Assembly: GCA_017465085.1 (NCBI GenBank)
Contig: JAFTWW010000046.1
Location: 35,453 to 99,452, forward strand
DNA: 64,000 nt
Reading direction: 5' to 3'
Origin: Clostridia bacterium
GTDB taxonomy: Bacteria > Bacillota > Clostridia > Oscillospirales > Acutalibacteraceae
Within the stretch, counting starts at the first letter, position 1; every line of letters starts with the position of its first letter. The notes beneath the pieces are model-generated. The model worked only from the letters and a program-made list of their open reading frames with translations, did not search any database and was not told where the DNA came from. Below, piece by piece: positions 50,781-60,958 of the stretch. The position numbers were made by a program, and so were the translations under genes.

Positions 50781-51374
50781 ATGTTTTTCAAATCAAAGAA
50801 GAGCGCCTTTGATTATCTGGTGGCAGGTCTTGGCAATCCGGGGATTGAGTATGCTAAAACCCGCCATAACGCAGGCTTTATTGCCATAGATAAGCTTGCA
50901 AAGGATATAGGCTGTGAATTTAAGAAGAATAAGCATAACGCTCTCTTCGGCGAGGGCAATATAGGCGGTAATAGGGTGCTTCTCGTAAAGCCCCAGACCT
51001 ATATGAATAATTCGGGCGCCGCCGTGGGCGCTTTATCCTCTTTTTATAAGATACCCACCGATAAGATAATAATTATGTTTGATGATATATCTCTCGATGT
51101 GGGCAAAATTCGTATCCGCCGTAAAGGAAGCGCGGGGGGCCACAATGGAATTAAGGATATTATCGAGGTCTTGGGCACCGAGGATATTATGCGAATAAAA
51201 ATCGGTGTGGGCGAGAGAAAGGATAGGCAGAGCGATCTTAAAAATCACGTTCTCGGCAAAATTCCCGAGGGTGATATGGAAAGCTTTGAGGCCGCTACGG
51301 ATGAATGTGTAAAGGCGGTAAAAGAGATTTTAAGCCGAGGTATTGATTCGGCTATGAATAAGTTCAGCAGGTAA
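50781..51374 (+). CDS. pth: Peptidyl-tRNA hydrolase
   Basis: 197 residues, releasing peptides from peptidyl-tRNA. VAGLGNPGIEYAKTRHNAGF holds the catalytic His and the Asn of the substrate site; MFDDISLDVGKIRIRRKG has the active-site Asp; SAGGHNGIKDIIEVLG follows. An N-terminal extension of about 11 residues (MFFKSKKSAFD) precedes the usual start, so a slightly later start is possible, though GGTGAT precedes this ATG. The mfd gene starts 4 bp after the stop, the common pth-mfd pairing of Firmicutes. Confidence 0.97.
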   Translation: MFFKSKKSAFDYLVAGLGNPGIEYAKTRHNAGFIAIDKLAKDIGCEFKKNKHNALFGEGNIGGNRVLLVKPQTYMNNSGAAVGALSSFYKIPTDKIIIMFDDISLDVGKIRIRRKGSAGGHNGIKDIIEVLGTEDIMRIKIGVGERKDRQSDLKNHVLGKIPEGDMESFEAATDECVKAVKEILSRGIDSAMNKFSR

Positions 51375-51377
51375 AAA

Positions 51378-54300
51378 ATGAAGCTTCTTTTTGATGTTTT
51401 AGGGCGTGACGGAGATTTCGGCGAGCTTATAAAGGCCCTCGAAAAAGGGCGGCTCCCTTTGGGCGCTACGGGTTTATCACAAATCCACAAGGCGCTGGTA
51501 GCAGGGGGCGTTAAGGCAAAGCTTAATAAAAAGCTCCTTCTTATCTGTCACGATGAGGCGGCGGCAAATGGAATGCGCGAGGACCTTGGCAGTTTAGGCT
51601 TAAGGATCCTGATGTTGCCTCAAAGAGATCTTAACCTTGTAAGAATGGCAGGGTACTCAAGAGAATATGAACATAAGCGTGTAGATACCCTGTCAAGAGT
51701 TCTTGACGGGCAATTTGACATGCTCGTTTTATCGGTGGATTCTGCCCTGCAATACACCCTGCCGCCCCATATTTTAAGGGAAAACCTTATGTCGCTTAAA
51801 AGCGGCGATGAGGTGGATGTTACAGCCCTTTGCGAAAGGCTTGTGAGCGCGGGCTATGCGAGGAGTGAGCTTTGCGAGGGAGCAGGTCAGTTCTCGGTGA
51901 GGGGCGGAATTATAGATGTTTTCCCCGTAAATTCGGAAAAGCCTGTGAGAATTGAGCTGTGGGGCGATGAGGTGGATAGTATATCCACATTTGATATAGA
52001 AAGTCAACGCCGTGAAGAAACAAAAGAAAGCGTCAATATTTATCCTGCCTGCGAACTTCCCGTTAACGCAGGATATTTATCCGAAAAATTAGAAGAATAT
52101 CTTGAAAAGAATAAAAAAATTGATGGTGAAACCCTTAGGAATATAAGGAATGATATAGACCTTTTAGGAGCGGGGGTAAATGTTTCTCCCGATTTGTATC
52201 TTCCCTTTTTGTATGAGGATGGATGCGCTACCGTGTTTGACTATGTGCCTGATAGTCTTATTATGCTTTGCGAATCGGGTAATATAGCCGAGCGGCTTAA
52301 AAGCATTTTTATTCAGCAATCGGAGGATATAAAAATACTTCTTGAAAGTGGGGTAATCTGCCCCGAAAGCGCCAAAATAAGCCTCGATAAAGAGGGGCTT
52401 TATTCCCGTTGCGAAAAGGCAATTTTCCTTGATAGCTTCCCTCGTTCTTCCTATGAGGCGGCCGTTAAGGTGCTGATAAATTTCTCGTATAAAAGGTCAA
52501 CCGCTTGGGGCGGAGATGTGGCAGTGCTGTGCGAGGATATAGATTTTAACCTGCAAAGAGGCGGTAGCGTTCTTATTTTAGCAGGCGGCGAAAAGGGCGC
52601 GAGGGTACTTGCAGGCGAGCTTGAAGCCAAGGGCTATAAGCCCCTTATTATAAACGGGGATGAGGATATAAAAGATGGAGGCTTGTTTATCGCGGCAGGC
52701 GGTTTATCAGGCGGTTTCGAAATACCCTCCATTAAATTCCTGCTCATAACCCATCGTCATATAAGCGGCGAAAAGAAACGCAAGGTAAAAAGACCTAAAA
52801 ATGCCAAGGAAATAGGCTCCCTTGATGAGCTTCATAAGGGAGATTATGTGGTGCATGCCTCCCACGGTATCGGTGTTTTTGATGGCATCAACCATATAAC
52901 CACCGCGGGCGTTACCAAGGATTATATAAGGATAAAATACAAGGGCACCGATGTGCTTTATGTGCCCGTAACCCAGCTTGATTTAGTTTCAAAATATATA
53001 GGCTCTGCTGAGGATGGCGCAATAAAGCTGAACCGTTTAGGCTCTGCCGAGTGGCAGAAAACGAAGCAAAGAGTTCGCGCCGCCGTTAAGGATATGGCAA
53101 AGCAGTTAACCGCCCTTTATGCCAAGCGGATGTCTATGAAAGGCTATGCCTTTTCGGAGGATACCGATCTTCAGAATAATTTTGAAAGAAGATTTGAGTA
53201 TGAAGAAACCGATGATCAGATTCAGTGCATAAACGAGATAAAGGCTGATATGGAAAGAGCCGTTCCTATGGATAGGCTTCTGTGCGGAGATGTGGGCTTC
53301 GGTAAAACCGAGGTAGCGCTTAGAGCCGCCTTTAAGTGCATAAGCGAGGGTAAGCAATGCGCCCTGCTTGTTCCCACCACCATACTTGCTATGCAGCACT
53401 ATAATACCATAATAAAGCGGTTTGGGGATATGCCCGTAACCGTAAAGCTGCTATCCCGATTCGTAACCCCCGCCAATCAGAGAAAAACTATCGAGGGGCT
53501 TAAAAAGGGTAGGGTTGATATGGTGGTTGGCACCCACCGTCTTATCTCAAAGGATGTGGAATTTAAGGATATAGGCCTTGTTATAATCGATGAGGAGCAA
53601 CGCTTCGGCGTGGCTCAGAAGGAAAGACTAAAGGAGCTTTATCCCTTTGTGGATATCCTTACTCTCAGCGCCACTCCCATACCGAGAACGCTTAATATGG
53701 CAATGTCGGGGCTTAGGGATATGTCCTCCTTGGATGAGGCGCCGGGTGACCGCCACCCCGTTCAGACATATGTTTTAGAGCAGAATGACGGTGTGCTCAT
53801 AGATGCTATAAATAAGGAGCTTCGCCGCGGCGGTCAGGTTTATTATCTGCACAATAGGGTAGAGAGCATCTCGGCCTGCGCCGCAAAGCTTAAGGCTAAA
53901 ATTCCCAACGCCCGATTTGCCGTTGCCCACGGAAAAATGAGCGAGGATGAGCTTTCTCGCGTGTGGCAGCAGTTGGTTGAGCACGAAATAGATGTGCTTG
54001 TTTGCACCACCATTATTGAAACGGGTGTGGATGTGCCAAATGCCAACACACTTATAATAGAAAACGCCGATAGGATGGGGCTATCTCAGCTTCATCAGTT
54101 AAGGGGCAGAGTAGGGCGCTCCCCCCGAAGAGCGTACGCCTATTTCTGTTTCAGCCGCTTTAAGCAGCTTTCCGATATAGCTTCCAAAAGGCTTGAGGCC
54201 ATAAGGGAGTTTACCGAGTTCGGCTCGGGCTTTAAGATTGCTATGCGCGACCTTGAAATAAGGGGAGCGGGCAGTATTTTAGGTGGAGAACAGCACGGCA

Positions 54301-54809
54301 ATATGGAGGCGGTGGGATATGATATGTATCTTAAGCTTCTATCCGATGCGGTCAACGAAGAAAACGGGGTTGAGGTTAAAGAAACAAAAGAATGTACCGT
54401 TGACCTTAATATATCGGCGCATATTCCCGAAAGCTATATTGAGTCGCTCCCCGCAAGGCTCGGTATCTATAAACGGATTGCCGATATTGAAACGGATGCG
54501 GATGTAAGCGATATTATAGATGAGCTTTGCGACCGCTTCGGCGAGCCGCCTAAATCGGTTATGGGGCTTATGGATATTGCTCTGCTTCGCAATAAAGCGT
54601 CTGGACTTGGTATTTATGAAATTACGGGCGGCGCCAACACGGTTATTCTTCATACAAACGCTCTTAATGAAGAGGCGGTAGCAAAGCTTAGCGAGGGCTT
54701 AGGCGATAGATTTACCGTAACCTTTAAGGATAAGCCCTGCTATGTTATAAAATTAAAGGCAGGAGAAAAGGCGGCAAAAACCGTTGCCGACCTTGTAAAA
54801 ATATTATAG
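51378..54809 (+). CDS. mfd: Transcription-repair coupling factor
   Basis: 1143 residues. UvrB-like N-terminal part (about 1-420, including [19 protein letters not shown]), the RNA polymerase interaction domain near 480-540 ([20 protein letters not shown]) and the RecG-like helicase: Walker [17 protein letters not shown], Walker [35 protein letters not shown] and QLRGRVGR. The C-terminal UvrA-masking domain closes it. It removes stalled RNA polymerase and recruits UvrA to lesions. Length is normal for the family. It is co-transcribed with pth. Confidence 0.98.
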   Translation: MKLLFDVLGRDGDFGELIKALEKGRLPLGATGLSQIHKALVAGGVKAKLNKKLLLICHDEAAANGMREDLGSLGLRILMLPQRDLNLVRMAGYSREYEHKRVDTLSRVLDGQFDMLVLSVDSALQYTLPPHILRENLMSLKSGDEVDVTALCERLVSAGYARSELCEGAGQFSVRGGIIDVFPVNSEKPVRIELWGDEVDSISTFDIESQRREETKESVNIYPACELPVNAGYLSEKLEEYLEKNKKIDGETLRNIRNDIDLLGAGVNVSPDLYLPFLYEDGCATVFDYVPDSLIMLCESGNIAERLKSIFIQQSEDIKILLESGVICPESAKISLDKEGLYSRCEKAIFLDSFPRSSYEAAVKVLINFSYKRSTAWGGDVAVLCEDIDFNLQRGGSVLILAGGEKGARVLAGELEAKGYKPLIINGDEDIKDGGLFIAAGGLSGGFEIPSIKFLLITHRHISGEKKRKVKRPKNAKEIGSLDELHKGDYVVHASHGIGVFDGINHITTAGVTKDYIRIKYKGTDVLYVPVTQLDLVSKYIGSAEDGAIKLNRLGSAEWQKTKQRVRAAVKDMAKQLTALYAKRMSMKGYAFSEDTDLQNNFERRFEYEETDDQIQCINEIKADMERAVPMDRLLCGDVGFGKTEVALRAAFKCISEGKQCALLVPTTILAMQHYNTIIKRFGDMPVTVKLLSRFVTPANQRKTIEGLKKGRVDMVVGTHRLISKDVEFKDIGLVIIDEEQRFGVAQKERLKELYPFVDILTLSATPIPRTLNMAMSGLRDMSSLDEAPGDRHPVQTYVLEQNDGVLIDAINKELRRGGQVYYLHNRVESISACAAKLKAKIPNARFAVAHGKMSEDELSRVWQQLVEHEIDVLVCTTIIETGVDVPNANTLIIENADRMGLSQLHQLRGRVGRSPRRAYAYFCFSRFKQLSDIASKRLEAIREFTEFGSGFKIAMRDLEIRGAGSILGGEQHGNMEAVGYDMYLKLLSDAVNEENGVEVKETKECTVDLNISAHIPESYIESLPARLGIYKRIADIETDADVSDIIDELCDRFGEPPKSVMGLMDIALLRNKASGLGIYEITGGANTVILHTNALNEEAVAKLSEGLGDRFTVTFKDKPCYVIKLKAGEKAAKTVADLVKIL

Positions 54810-54824
54810 TTCATAAAAAATTTG

Positions 54825-54853
54825 TGGACTTTTAGCGGCATATAGTATATAAT
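54825..54853 (+). promoter_or_regulatory. Probable promoter of the lipoprotein gene
   Basis: TATAAT (54848-54853) with TGGACT (54825-54830) 17 bp upstream; the -35 is weak. Confidence 0.5.
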
Positions 54854-54894
54854 CTTTATATATGTTTATATGTTTTCACGGAGGAATTCAAACA

Positions 54895-55986
54895 ATGAAA
54901 ATTATAACAAGAATAGCAGCGCTTGCTCTGGCGCTTATTATGTGCCTTTCTTTTGCAGGCTGTCACCAAAAAGATGAGATTGCCGTTACAATAGAAGGCA
55001 ACGATTTTACAGCCGCTTATTATCTCTGCGCTCTTGTTTTTGCCGATGGCGAGGCAAGAACTAAGGTTGATGAGGAACTTTCGGGCGATGTTGATGCCGC
55101 GGCAGAGGGTATTGATTATCATAAGCAGAGCATTGATAACAAGGATTTTGTTACCTGGGTTGAGGATACTGCAATTCTCAATCTTAAAAAGGTTGCCGCA
55201 TATAAGAACGCTTGTAAGGAAAACAAGTTAGAGCTTAGCGCCGATACCAAATCTATGGCAGAATACTATGCCGAGTATTATTGGAACTCCTATGGCTACA
55301 GCTCCTATCTTGAGCCCAACGGCGTTGGCCTTTCTACCTTTAAGACCTATATGGCCGATACCTACTACTCTGAGGAATACTTTAATTTCCTTTACGGTGA
55401 GGGCGGCGAAAAAGAGGTTGCCGCCGAAACCCTTAAGGAGCTTTTGGTTGAGAAATACCTTATCGTTGATATGATAGAGGTTGATTTCACCACCTTAGAG
55501 GAGGATGAAATTGCGGCTAAAACCGATTTCATAAATAAGGCCGCTGATGATTTAAGAGCAGGCAGAAAGAGTTTTGAAACGGTGCTCGAGGAATATGTAG
55601 GTCCCGATGAAGAGGAAGAAACCGAAAATACCGTTACCGATACCGAAACTCCTCAGCCTAAGGATATCAATGCCGAAATCTTAGGTGATGAGGATACCGA
55701 ATACGCCTCCGATTATTTCGCGGATACCAAGGATATGAAGATAGGCGATGTGCTGGTTAAAACCCTTGATGATAATGCGGGTATCGTTCTTTTCGTTAAG
55801 GGTGATATCGCAGGCGATGATTATTACTATGATCTCCTTGTAGATAGCCTTCGTCATCTTAAGTCCGATGAGGAATATGATGAGTTCATAACCAAAGAGG
55901 CAGAAGCCTTGGGAGCTGAAAAGCATAAATATGCTATTAAGCGCTTAAAGGTTAAGAACATCGTTTATCCCGAAGTAACAGAATAA
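54895..55986 (+). CDS. Secreted lipoprotein, SurA/PrsA-like
   Basis: 363 residues from ATG 54895 (GGAGG 10 nt upstream). A lipoprotein signal (MKIITRIAALALALIMCLSF, then AGC at 21-23) is followed by a helical, acidic domain resembling the N-terminal chaperone part of SurA/PrsA (GNDFTAAYYLCALVF, TYYSEEYFNFLYG). A very acidic linker (EEEETENTVTDTE, near 240) precedes a C-terminal region. No clear parvulin active site can be read, so foldase activity is uncertain. A prsA-like gene just after mfd is common in Clostridia. It is probably an extracytoplasmic folding or stress protein. Confidence 0.7.
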   Translation: MKIITRIAALALALIMCLSFAGCHQKDEIAVTIEGNDFTAAYYLCALVFADGEARTKVDEELSGDVDAAAEGIDYHKQSIDNKDFVTWVEDTAILNLKKVAAYKNACKENKLELSADTKSMAEYYAEYYWNSYGYSSYLEPNGVGLSTFKTYMADTYYSEEYFNFLYGEGGEKEVAAETLKELLVEKYLIVDMIEVDFTTLEEDEIAAKTDFINKAADDLRAGRKSFETVLEEYVGPDEEEETENTVTDTETPQPKDINAEILGDEDTEYASDYFADTKDMKIGDVLVKTLDDNAGIVLFVKGDIAGDDYYYDLLVDSLRHLKSDEEYDEFITKEAEALGAEKHKYAIKRLKVKNIVYPEVTE

Positions 55987-56007
55987 TTTAATGTTTAATA
56001 TAATGTG

Positions 56008-56045
56008 GCCGACTAAAGCTTTAGCTTTGGTCGGCTATTTTTTTG
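56008..56045 (+). terminator. Terminator of the lipoprotein gene
   Basis: GCCGACTAAAGC/GCTTTGGTCGGC 12-bp stem with one G-T pair, 4-nt loop, then TATTTTTTT. Confidence 0.92.
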
Positions 56046-56047
56046 TA

Positions 56048-56103
56048 TTTTACTTCATTTTTACATCAGTATGCTTACGGATTTTACTGCAAAAAAATAA
56101 AAT
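56048..56103 (+). promoter_or_regulatory. Candidate Pho-box promoter of the pst operon
   Basis: TTTTACTTCATTTTTACATC contains two TTTAC(A/T) units 11 bp apart, the spacing of PhoP boxes. They precede TTACGG (56075-56080), 17 bp and TAAAAT (56098-56103). Transcripts would have a 200-nt leader to pstS, in which only short hairpins are seen (for example CCCAAA/TTTGGG near 56265-56280) and no known riboswitch. Confidence 0.4.
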
Positions 56104-56311
56104 ACTAAGTGTAGCAGAGAGAAAACTGCAAAAAATATATCCAAAGCATTCGAACCCGAACCAGCCTGAAAGGGCGGTTTTAAGACGTCTTTTGGCTCTT
56201 TGTTACACATAGGCGTTAGGATTAACGAGTATTTTAACAATGCCACAGCGTGAAATCCTTATCCCAAAATCTGATTTGGGCCCCAATGCTTTGGCTAAGG
56301 AGAAAAAGAAA

Positions 56312-57112
56312 ATGAAAAGAATTGTTAGTTTAATCACAGTAGTAACACTTATAGTATGCGCGCTTACCGGATGCGGCGCAGGCAAGGAAACTGTCGCCAC
56401 AGATGGCTCCACCTCAATGAATAAGGTGATCGGCGCTTTGGGCGAGGCCTTTGAAGCAGAAAACGGCATCACCGTAACCTATAACGCTACAGGCTCAGGC
56501 GCAGGCATTCAGGCAGTGCAGGAAGGCAGATGCGACATCGGACTTTCCAGCCGTGACCTAAAGGATGAGGAAAAGGCAAACGGTCTTGAAGGAACTGTCC
56601 TCGCCTTCGACGGTATCGCAATCATTGTAAATCCTGAAAACCCCGTTTCTGACCTCGACGTTGAAACCATCGCAAAGATCTACACAGGAGAAATAAGCAA
56701 CTGGAAAGAGGTTGGCGGAAATGATGCAGAAATCGTGCTGATCGGCCGCGAAGCAGGTAGCGGTACAAGGGATGGCTTTGAGTCCATTACCGATACCGAG
56801 GATAAGTGCAAATACCGTCAGGAGCTTACCTCCACGGGCGATGTTATAACCACAGTAGCAGGAAATCCCGCGGCAGTAGGCTATGCTTCCCTTGCTTCCG
56901 TAAAGGATACCGTAAAGGCTCTTAAGGTTGACGGTGTTACTCCCAGCGAGGAAACCATTAAGGATGGGAGCTATGTTGTACAGCGCCCCTTCGTTCTTGT
57001 AACCAAGAAGGATGCTACACTTTCCGAAAGCGCAAGTAAATTCTTCGATTATATCACATCCGCAGAGGCGAACGATATAATCAGCGGCGCAGGTGTAGTT
57101 CCTGCTAACTAA
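56312..57112 (+). CDS. pstS: Phosphate-binding lipoprotein PstS
   Basis: 266 residues from ATG 56312 (AAGGAG 9 nt upstream). Lipoprotein signal with lipobox cysteine in CALTGCG at about residue 19. Phosphate-site elements: DGSTSMNKVIGALGEAF, NATGSGAGIQAVQEG and REAGSGTRDGFE. It captures phosphate outside the membrane and delivers it to PstCA. The short form, without long insertions, is typical of Clostridia. First gene of pstSCAB-phoU-phoB-phoR. Confidence 0.96.
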   Translation: MKRIVSLITVVTLIVCALTGCGAGKETVATDGSTSMNKVIGALGEAFEAENGITVTYNATGSGAGIQAVQEGRCDIGLSSRDLKDEEKANGLEGTVLAFDGIAIIVNPENPVSDLDVETIAKIYTGEISNWKEVGGNDAEIVLIGREAGSGTRDGFESITDTEDKCKYRQELTSTGDVITTVAGNPAAVGYASLASVKDTVKALKVDGVTPSEETIKDGSYVVQRPFVLVTKKDATLSESASKFFDYITSAEANDIISGAGVVPAN

Positions 57113-57166
57113 GGAGTCTAAGCGACGGCGCACAAGTGCCGCCGCTTATTCCCATTGAGGTTGATT

Positions 57167-58039
57167 ATGAAGAAAAACAGATTATTTGAGAATATCGTAC
57201 ACGGCATATTTCTCATACTCGGTTTAATCACCGTCGGCTGTGTTCTGCTCATCACGGTGTACCTAATTATTTCGGGTATTCCTGCAATTCGGGAAATCGG
57301 ACTTTTTAATTTCCTTTTCGGAAAAGAGTGGGCATCCACCGCTGAGGATGCTAAATACGGAATACTGCCCTTTATACTCACAAGCATTTACGGCACAGCA
57401 GGCGCAATACTTTTGGGCGTTCCTATTGGCTTCTTTACAGCGGTATTTCTTTCAAAGTTTGCGAATAAGAAGGTAAGAGCTATTATTGAGGCCGCCGTTA
57501 ACCTGCTGGCAGGTATCCCATCGGTAGTGTACGGTCTTGTGGGTATGATTGTGCTTGTGCCTGCTATTCGCGAAATATTTAATATACCTGATGGAGCGAG
57601 TCTTCTCGCCGCCATCATCGTACTTGCCGTTATGATACTGCCGAATATTATAAAGGTATCTATCACGGCGCTTGATGCTGTACCAAAGGAATACGAGGAT
57701 GCATCTCTTGCCCTCGGCGCCACACCCGCTGAAACCTATTTTAAGGTATCGGTCCCCGCTGCAAAAAGCGGTATTGCCGCCGCAGTTGTGCTTGGTGTAG
57801 GCCGCGCTATCGGCGAAGCAATGGCGGTTATGATGGTTGCGGGAAATGTGGCAAATATGCCCTCCCTCTTTCAAAGCGTACGCTTTCTTACCACCGCTGT
57901 TGCAAGTGAAATGGCATATTCAAGCCCAGGCAGTTTGCAGAGAAACGCGTTGTTCTCTATCGCGCTTGTATTGTTCCTATTTATTATGCTCATAAACGCT
58001 ACGCTTAATTTCTTTTTGAAGCGGGATAAGGAGAAATAG
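57167..58039 (+). CDS. pstC: Phosphate ABC transporter permease PstC
   Basis: 290 residues from ATG 57167 (GAGG 6 nt upstream; a frame from TTG 57155 is rejected). Six membrane segments with the ABC permease EAA-type loop EYEDASLALGATPAETYFKV and GIPSVVYGLVGMIVLVP in the PstC-specific region. Forms the channel with PstA, which follows 4 bp after the stop. Confidence 0.96.
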   Translation: MKKNRLFENIVHGIFLILGLITVGCVLLITVYLIISGIPAIREIGLFNFLFGKEWASTAEDAKYGILPFILTSIYGTAGAILLGVPIGFFTAVFLSKFANKKVRAIIEAAVNLLAGIPSVVYGLVGMIVLVPAIREIFNIPDGASLLAAIIVLAVMILPNIIKVSITALDAVPKEYEDASLALGATPAETYFKVSVPAAKSGIAAAVVLGVGRAIGEAMAVMMVAGNVANMPSLFQSVRFLTTAVASEMAYSSPGSLQRNALFSIALVLFLFIMLINATLNFFLKRDKEK

Positions 58040-58043
58040 AGAA

Positions 58044-58883
58044 ATGACAAAAAGAAAACTATATATTGTCTTAATGCGTAGTCTGATGGTTATTTCCGTT
58101 GCGCTTACATCGGCGCTTGTGCTGTTTCTCCTCGCTTATGTTTTGGTAAGAGGCGTTCCAAACATCACTTGGGAGTTACTTTCCACCAAGCCAAGTTATT
58201 TGAGCGATAGGATAGGTATTTTGCCCGATATTCTGAATACGGTGTATATAGTACTTGCCACACTTGTTATTGTATTGCCCCTCGGTGTAGGCGCGGCTAT
58301 ATATCTTACAGAGTACGCCAAGAATAAAAGGCTGGTCGCAATAATTGAGTATGCCGCTGAAACCCTTTCGGGCATCCCTTCGATTATTTACGGCCTTGTG
58401 GGTATGCTGCTCTTTTCCAATAACTTTGGAACAAGCTTACTTGCAGGCGCATTAACCCTTGTTATTATGAATCTTCCCACCGTAATGCGCACCACACAGG
58501 AGAGCTTAAAAACAGTGCCTCAGAGCTATCGTGAGGGCGCGTTTGGCTTGGGCGCGGGGAAATGGCGTGTTATTCGCACCGTAGTGCTCCCGGGATGTGT
58601 GGATGGTGTGATTACAGGTTGTATTCTCTCGGTAGGCCGAATTATCGGCGAATCGGCGGCTCTGCTCTTTACCGCAGGCTTTGCCCATGCGCTAAACGGC
58701 ATTTTCACGGGACTAACTTCCCCAGGCGCAACCTTAACCGTAGCGCTTTATGTATACGCCAAGGAGGAGGGTGAATTCGGCGTCGCCTTCGCTATAGCCG
58801 CAATTCTGATGATACTTACATTACTGATAAATCTATCTGCCACACTTGTTGGCAAATATTTTGAAAAAAGGAGAAGTGTATGA
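58044..58883 (+). CDS. pstA: Phosphate ABC transporter permease PstA
   Basis: 279 residues, six membrane segments. [19 protein letters not shown] and the EAA loop [20 protein letters not shown] are PstA landmarks. Its stop overlaps the pstB start by 4 bp. Confidence 0.96.
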   Translation: MTKRKLYIVLMRSLMVISVALTSALVLFLLAYVLVRGVPNITWELLSTKPSYLSDRIGILPDILNTVYIVLATLVIVLPLGVGAAIYLTEYAKNKRLVAIIEYAAETLSGIPSIIYGLVGMLLFSNNFGTSLLAGALTLVIMNLPTVMRTTQESLKTVPQSYREGAFGLGAGKWRVIRTVVLPGCVDGVITGCILSVGRIIGESAALLFTAGFAHALNGIFTGLTSPGATLTVALYVYAKEEGEFGVAFAIAAILMILTLLINLSATLVGKYFEKRRSV

Positions 58884-59635
58884 GTGAAATAATGATGGCA
58901 AAGTCTCTAAACCTTTGGTACGGCGAAACACACGCCCTGAAGGATATAAATATTTCAATTCCCGAAAAAAGCATCACGGCGCTTATCGGTCCCTCGGGCT
59001 GCGGTAAATCCACATTTCTTAAAACCCTTAACCGTATGAACGACCTTATACCGACTGTAAAAATCACGGGTGAGGTCTGTTATAACGGTCGCAATATTTT
59101 TGAAAGGGATGTGGATGTAAACGAACTTAGAAGAGATGTTGGTATGGTGTTCCAAAAACCCAACCCATTTCCTATGAGTATCTATGATAATATTGCCTAC
59201 GGCCCCCGTACTCACGGTATCACAAGCAAGATGAAGCTCGATGAAACCGTTGAGCAGGCACTTCGTGATGCGGCTATTTGGGATGAGGTCAAGGATAGAC
59301 TAAAAAAGAATGCCCTCGGTCTTTCGGGCGGTCAGCAACAACGACTTTGCATTGCCCGCGCTCTTGCCGTTGAACCTAAGGTTTTGCTTATGGATGAGCC
59401 CACAAGTGCTCTTGATCCCATTTCTACATCGCGAATTGAAGAACTTGCATTGCAATTGAAGAAAAAGTATACTATAATTATAGTGACACATAATATGCAA
59501 CAAGCCCTTCGCATTTCGGATAATACAGCTTTTTTTCTTCTTGGCGAGTTGGTAGAATTCGGTGAAACCGAGAAATTATTCTCCCAGCCTACCCACAAGC
59601 GTACCGAAGATTATATCACAGGAAGGTTTGGTTGA
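58880..59635 (+). CDS. pstB: Phosphate ABC transporter ATPase PstB
   Basis: 251 residues. Walker [21 protein letters not shown], the PstB-typical [18 protein letters not shown], signature [15 protein letters not shown] and Walker [15 protein letters not shown]. Drives phosphate import through PstCA. Confidence 0.98.
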   Translation: MSEIMMAKSLNLWYGETHALKDINISIPEKSITALIGPSGCGKSTFLKTLNRMNDLIPTVKITGEVCYNGRNIFERDVDVNELRRDVGMVFQKPNPFPMSIYDNIAYGPRTHGITSKMKLDETVEQALRDAAIWDEVKDRLKKNALGLSGGQQQRLCIARALAVEPKVLLMDEPTSALDPISTSRIEELALQLKKKYTIIIVTHNMQQALRISDNTAFFLLGELVEFGETEKLFSQPTHKRTEDYITGRFG

Positions 59636-59637
59636 TT

Positions 59638-60282
59638 ATGAGAAGCAGATTTGATGAACAACTTGGTTTATTGAACAGAAAGATGATTGAAATGGGCGCC
59701 GAATGTGAAAGCATTATCGCTCTATCCGCAAAGGCTTTACTCGAGGGCAATACTGCAGATGCCCTTAAGGCAAAAGAACAAGGTCACAAAATAGATCAGA
59801 TGGAGCGTGAAATTGAAGCGATTTGCTTAAAGCTTTTGCTCCAACAGCAGCCCGTAGCAAAGGATCTCCGCGTTATTTCCGCAGCCCTTAAAATGATTAC
59901 TGATATGGAAAGAATCGGTGATCAGGCAGAGGATATTGCAGAGATTATTGCATTTTTAGGCGGAAGAACAGGAGAGGAATGCGGAGATATTCGACTTATG
60001 GCGCAGGCCACTATAAAAATGGTTACTGATAGCATTGATGCCTATGTGAACGGGGATATTAACCTTGCTAAATCGGTAACGGATTACGATGATGTTGTAG
60101 ATGATGCCTTCCTGCGCGTAAAACAAACACTGATTAAGATGATCTCCAAAAATACCACCGATGGCGAGTATGCATTGGATCTTCTTATGATAGCGAAATA
60201 TTTTGAACGCATCGGTGATCACGCCGTGAATATTGCGGAGTGGGTAGAATTCTCCGTGTGTGGCGTTCATAAAGGAGAATAA
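59638..60282 (+). CDS. phoU: Phosphate regulator PhoU
   Basis: 214 residues, all-helical, with two PhoU repeats. Each has the metal-binding E/D-x-x-x-D pattern: LKMITDMERIGDQAEDIAE in the first and IAKYFERIGDHAVNIAEW in the second. It links transporter state to the PhoR kinase. ATG 59638 directly follows the pstB stop; an in-frame TTG at 59632 would overlap it. Confidence 0.96.
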   Translation: MRSRFDEQLGLLNRKMIEMGAECESIIALSAKALLEGNTADALKAKEQGHKIDQMEREIEAICLKLLLQQQPVAKDLRVISAALKMITDMERIGDQAEDIAEIIAFLGGRTGEECGDIRLMAQATIKMVTDSIDAYVNGDINLAKSVTDYDDVVDDAFLRVKQTLIKMISKNTTDGEYALDLLMIAKYFERIGDHAVNIAEWVEFSVCGVHKGE

Positions 60283-60283
60283 T

Positions 60284-60958
60284 ATGATCTTTTGTGTTGA
60301 TGATGATAGCACAATCCGCGATTTAGAGGTTTATACCTTAGAGCAGATGGGCCTTAAGGCAAAGGGATTTGCCGATGGCAAGGCGTTGCTTTGCGCCCTT
60401 AAAAGCGAAAAGCCTCAGCTTATCATACTCGATATAATGATGCCCGAAATTGATGGTTTGGAGATTTTAAGACAGATTCGTTCAAACTCCGAAACCAAGA
60501 AAATCCCCGTTATAATGGCTACCGCCAAGGGCACCGAGATGGATAAAATCGGTGGCCTTGATTCAGGCGCTGATGATTATCTTGTAAAGCCATTTAGTAT
60601 GATGGAGATGGTATCGCGGGTAAAGGCGGTGCTTCGCCGAAGCGAGCCTGCGAATGATGGTGAAGAGCTTGTTATCGGCGATATAGTCTTAAATGATAAG
60701 GAGCATATAGTTAAGGTCTTGGGCGAGCGGATAACCCTTACTTTGAAGGAATACGATATGCTTAAGTTCTTTTTGCGCAACAAGGGGGTTGTTTTCTCCC
60801 GCGATACTCTGCTTAATGAGGTTTGGGGTATAGATTATCTGGGCGAATCGAGAACGGTGGATATGCATATCAAAACCCTTCGCAAAAAGCTTGGCGAGGC
60901 TGGCAGATACATAGAAACAGTAATCGGCGTGGGCTATAAGCTGGAGGAGAAAAAATGA
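60284..60958 (+). CDS. phoB: PhoB-type response regulator
   Basis: 224 residues from ATG 60284 (AAAGGAG upstream). Receiver domain with acidic pocket VDDDS and phospho-acceptor Asp in LIILDIMMPEIDG, then GADDYLVKPF. A winged-helix OmpR/PhoB DNA-binding domain (about 125-222) ends in MHIKTLRKKLGE and VIGVGYKLE. It has a 1-bp gap to phoU and overlaps the kinase gene, so phosphate-starvation control of this operon is likely. Confidence 0.94.
   Translation: MIFCVDDDSTIRDLEVYTLEQMGLKAKGFADGKALLCALKSEKPQLIILDIMMPEIDGLEILRQIRSNSETKKIPVIMATAKGTEMDKIGGLDSGADDYLVKPFSMMEMVSRVKAVLRRSEPANDGEELVIGDIVLNDKEHIVKVLGERITLTLKEYDMLKFFLRNKGVVFSRDTLLNEVWGIDYLGESRTVDMHIKTLRKKLGEAGRYIETVIGVGYKLEEKK

Noticed and set aside
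56104-56311. A riboswitch or tRNA in the long pstS leader
   Set aside because: No tRNA cloverleaf or known aptamer signature; only short unrelated stems such as CCCAAA/TTTGGG.
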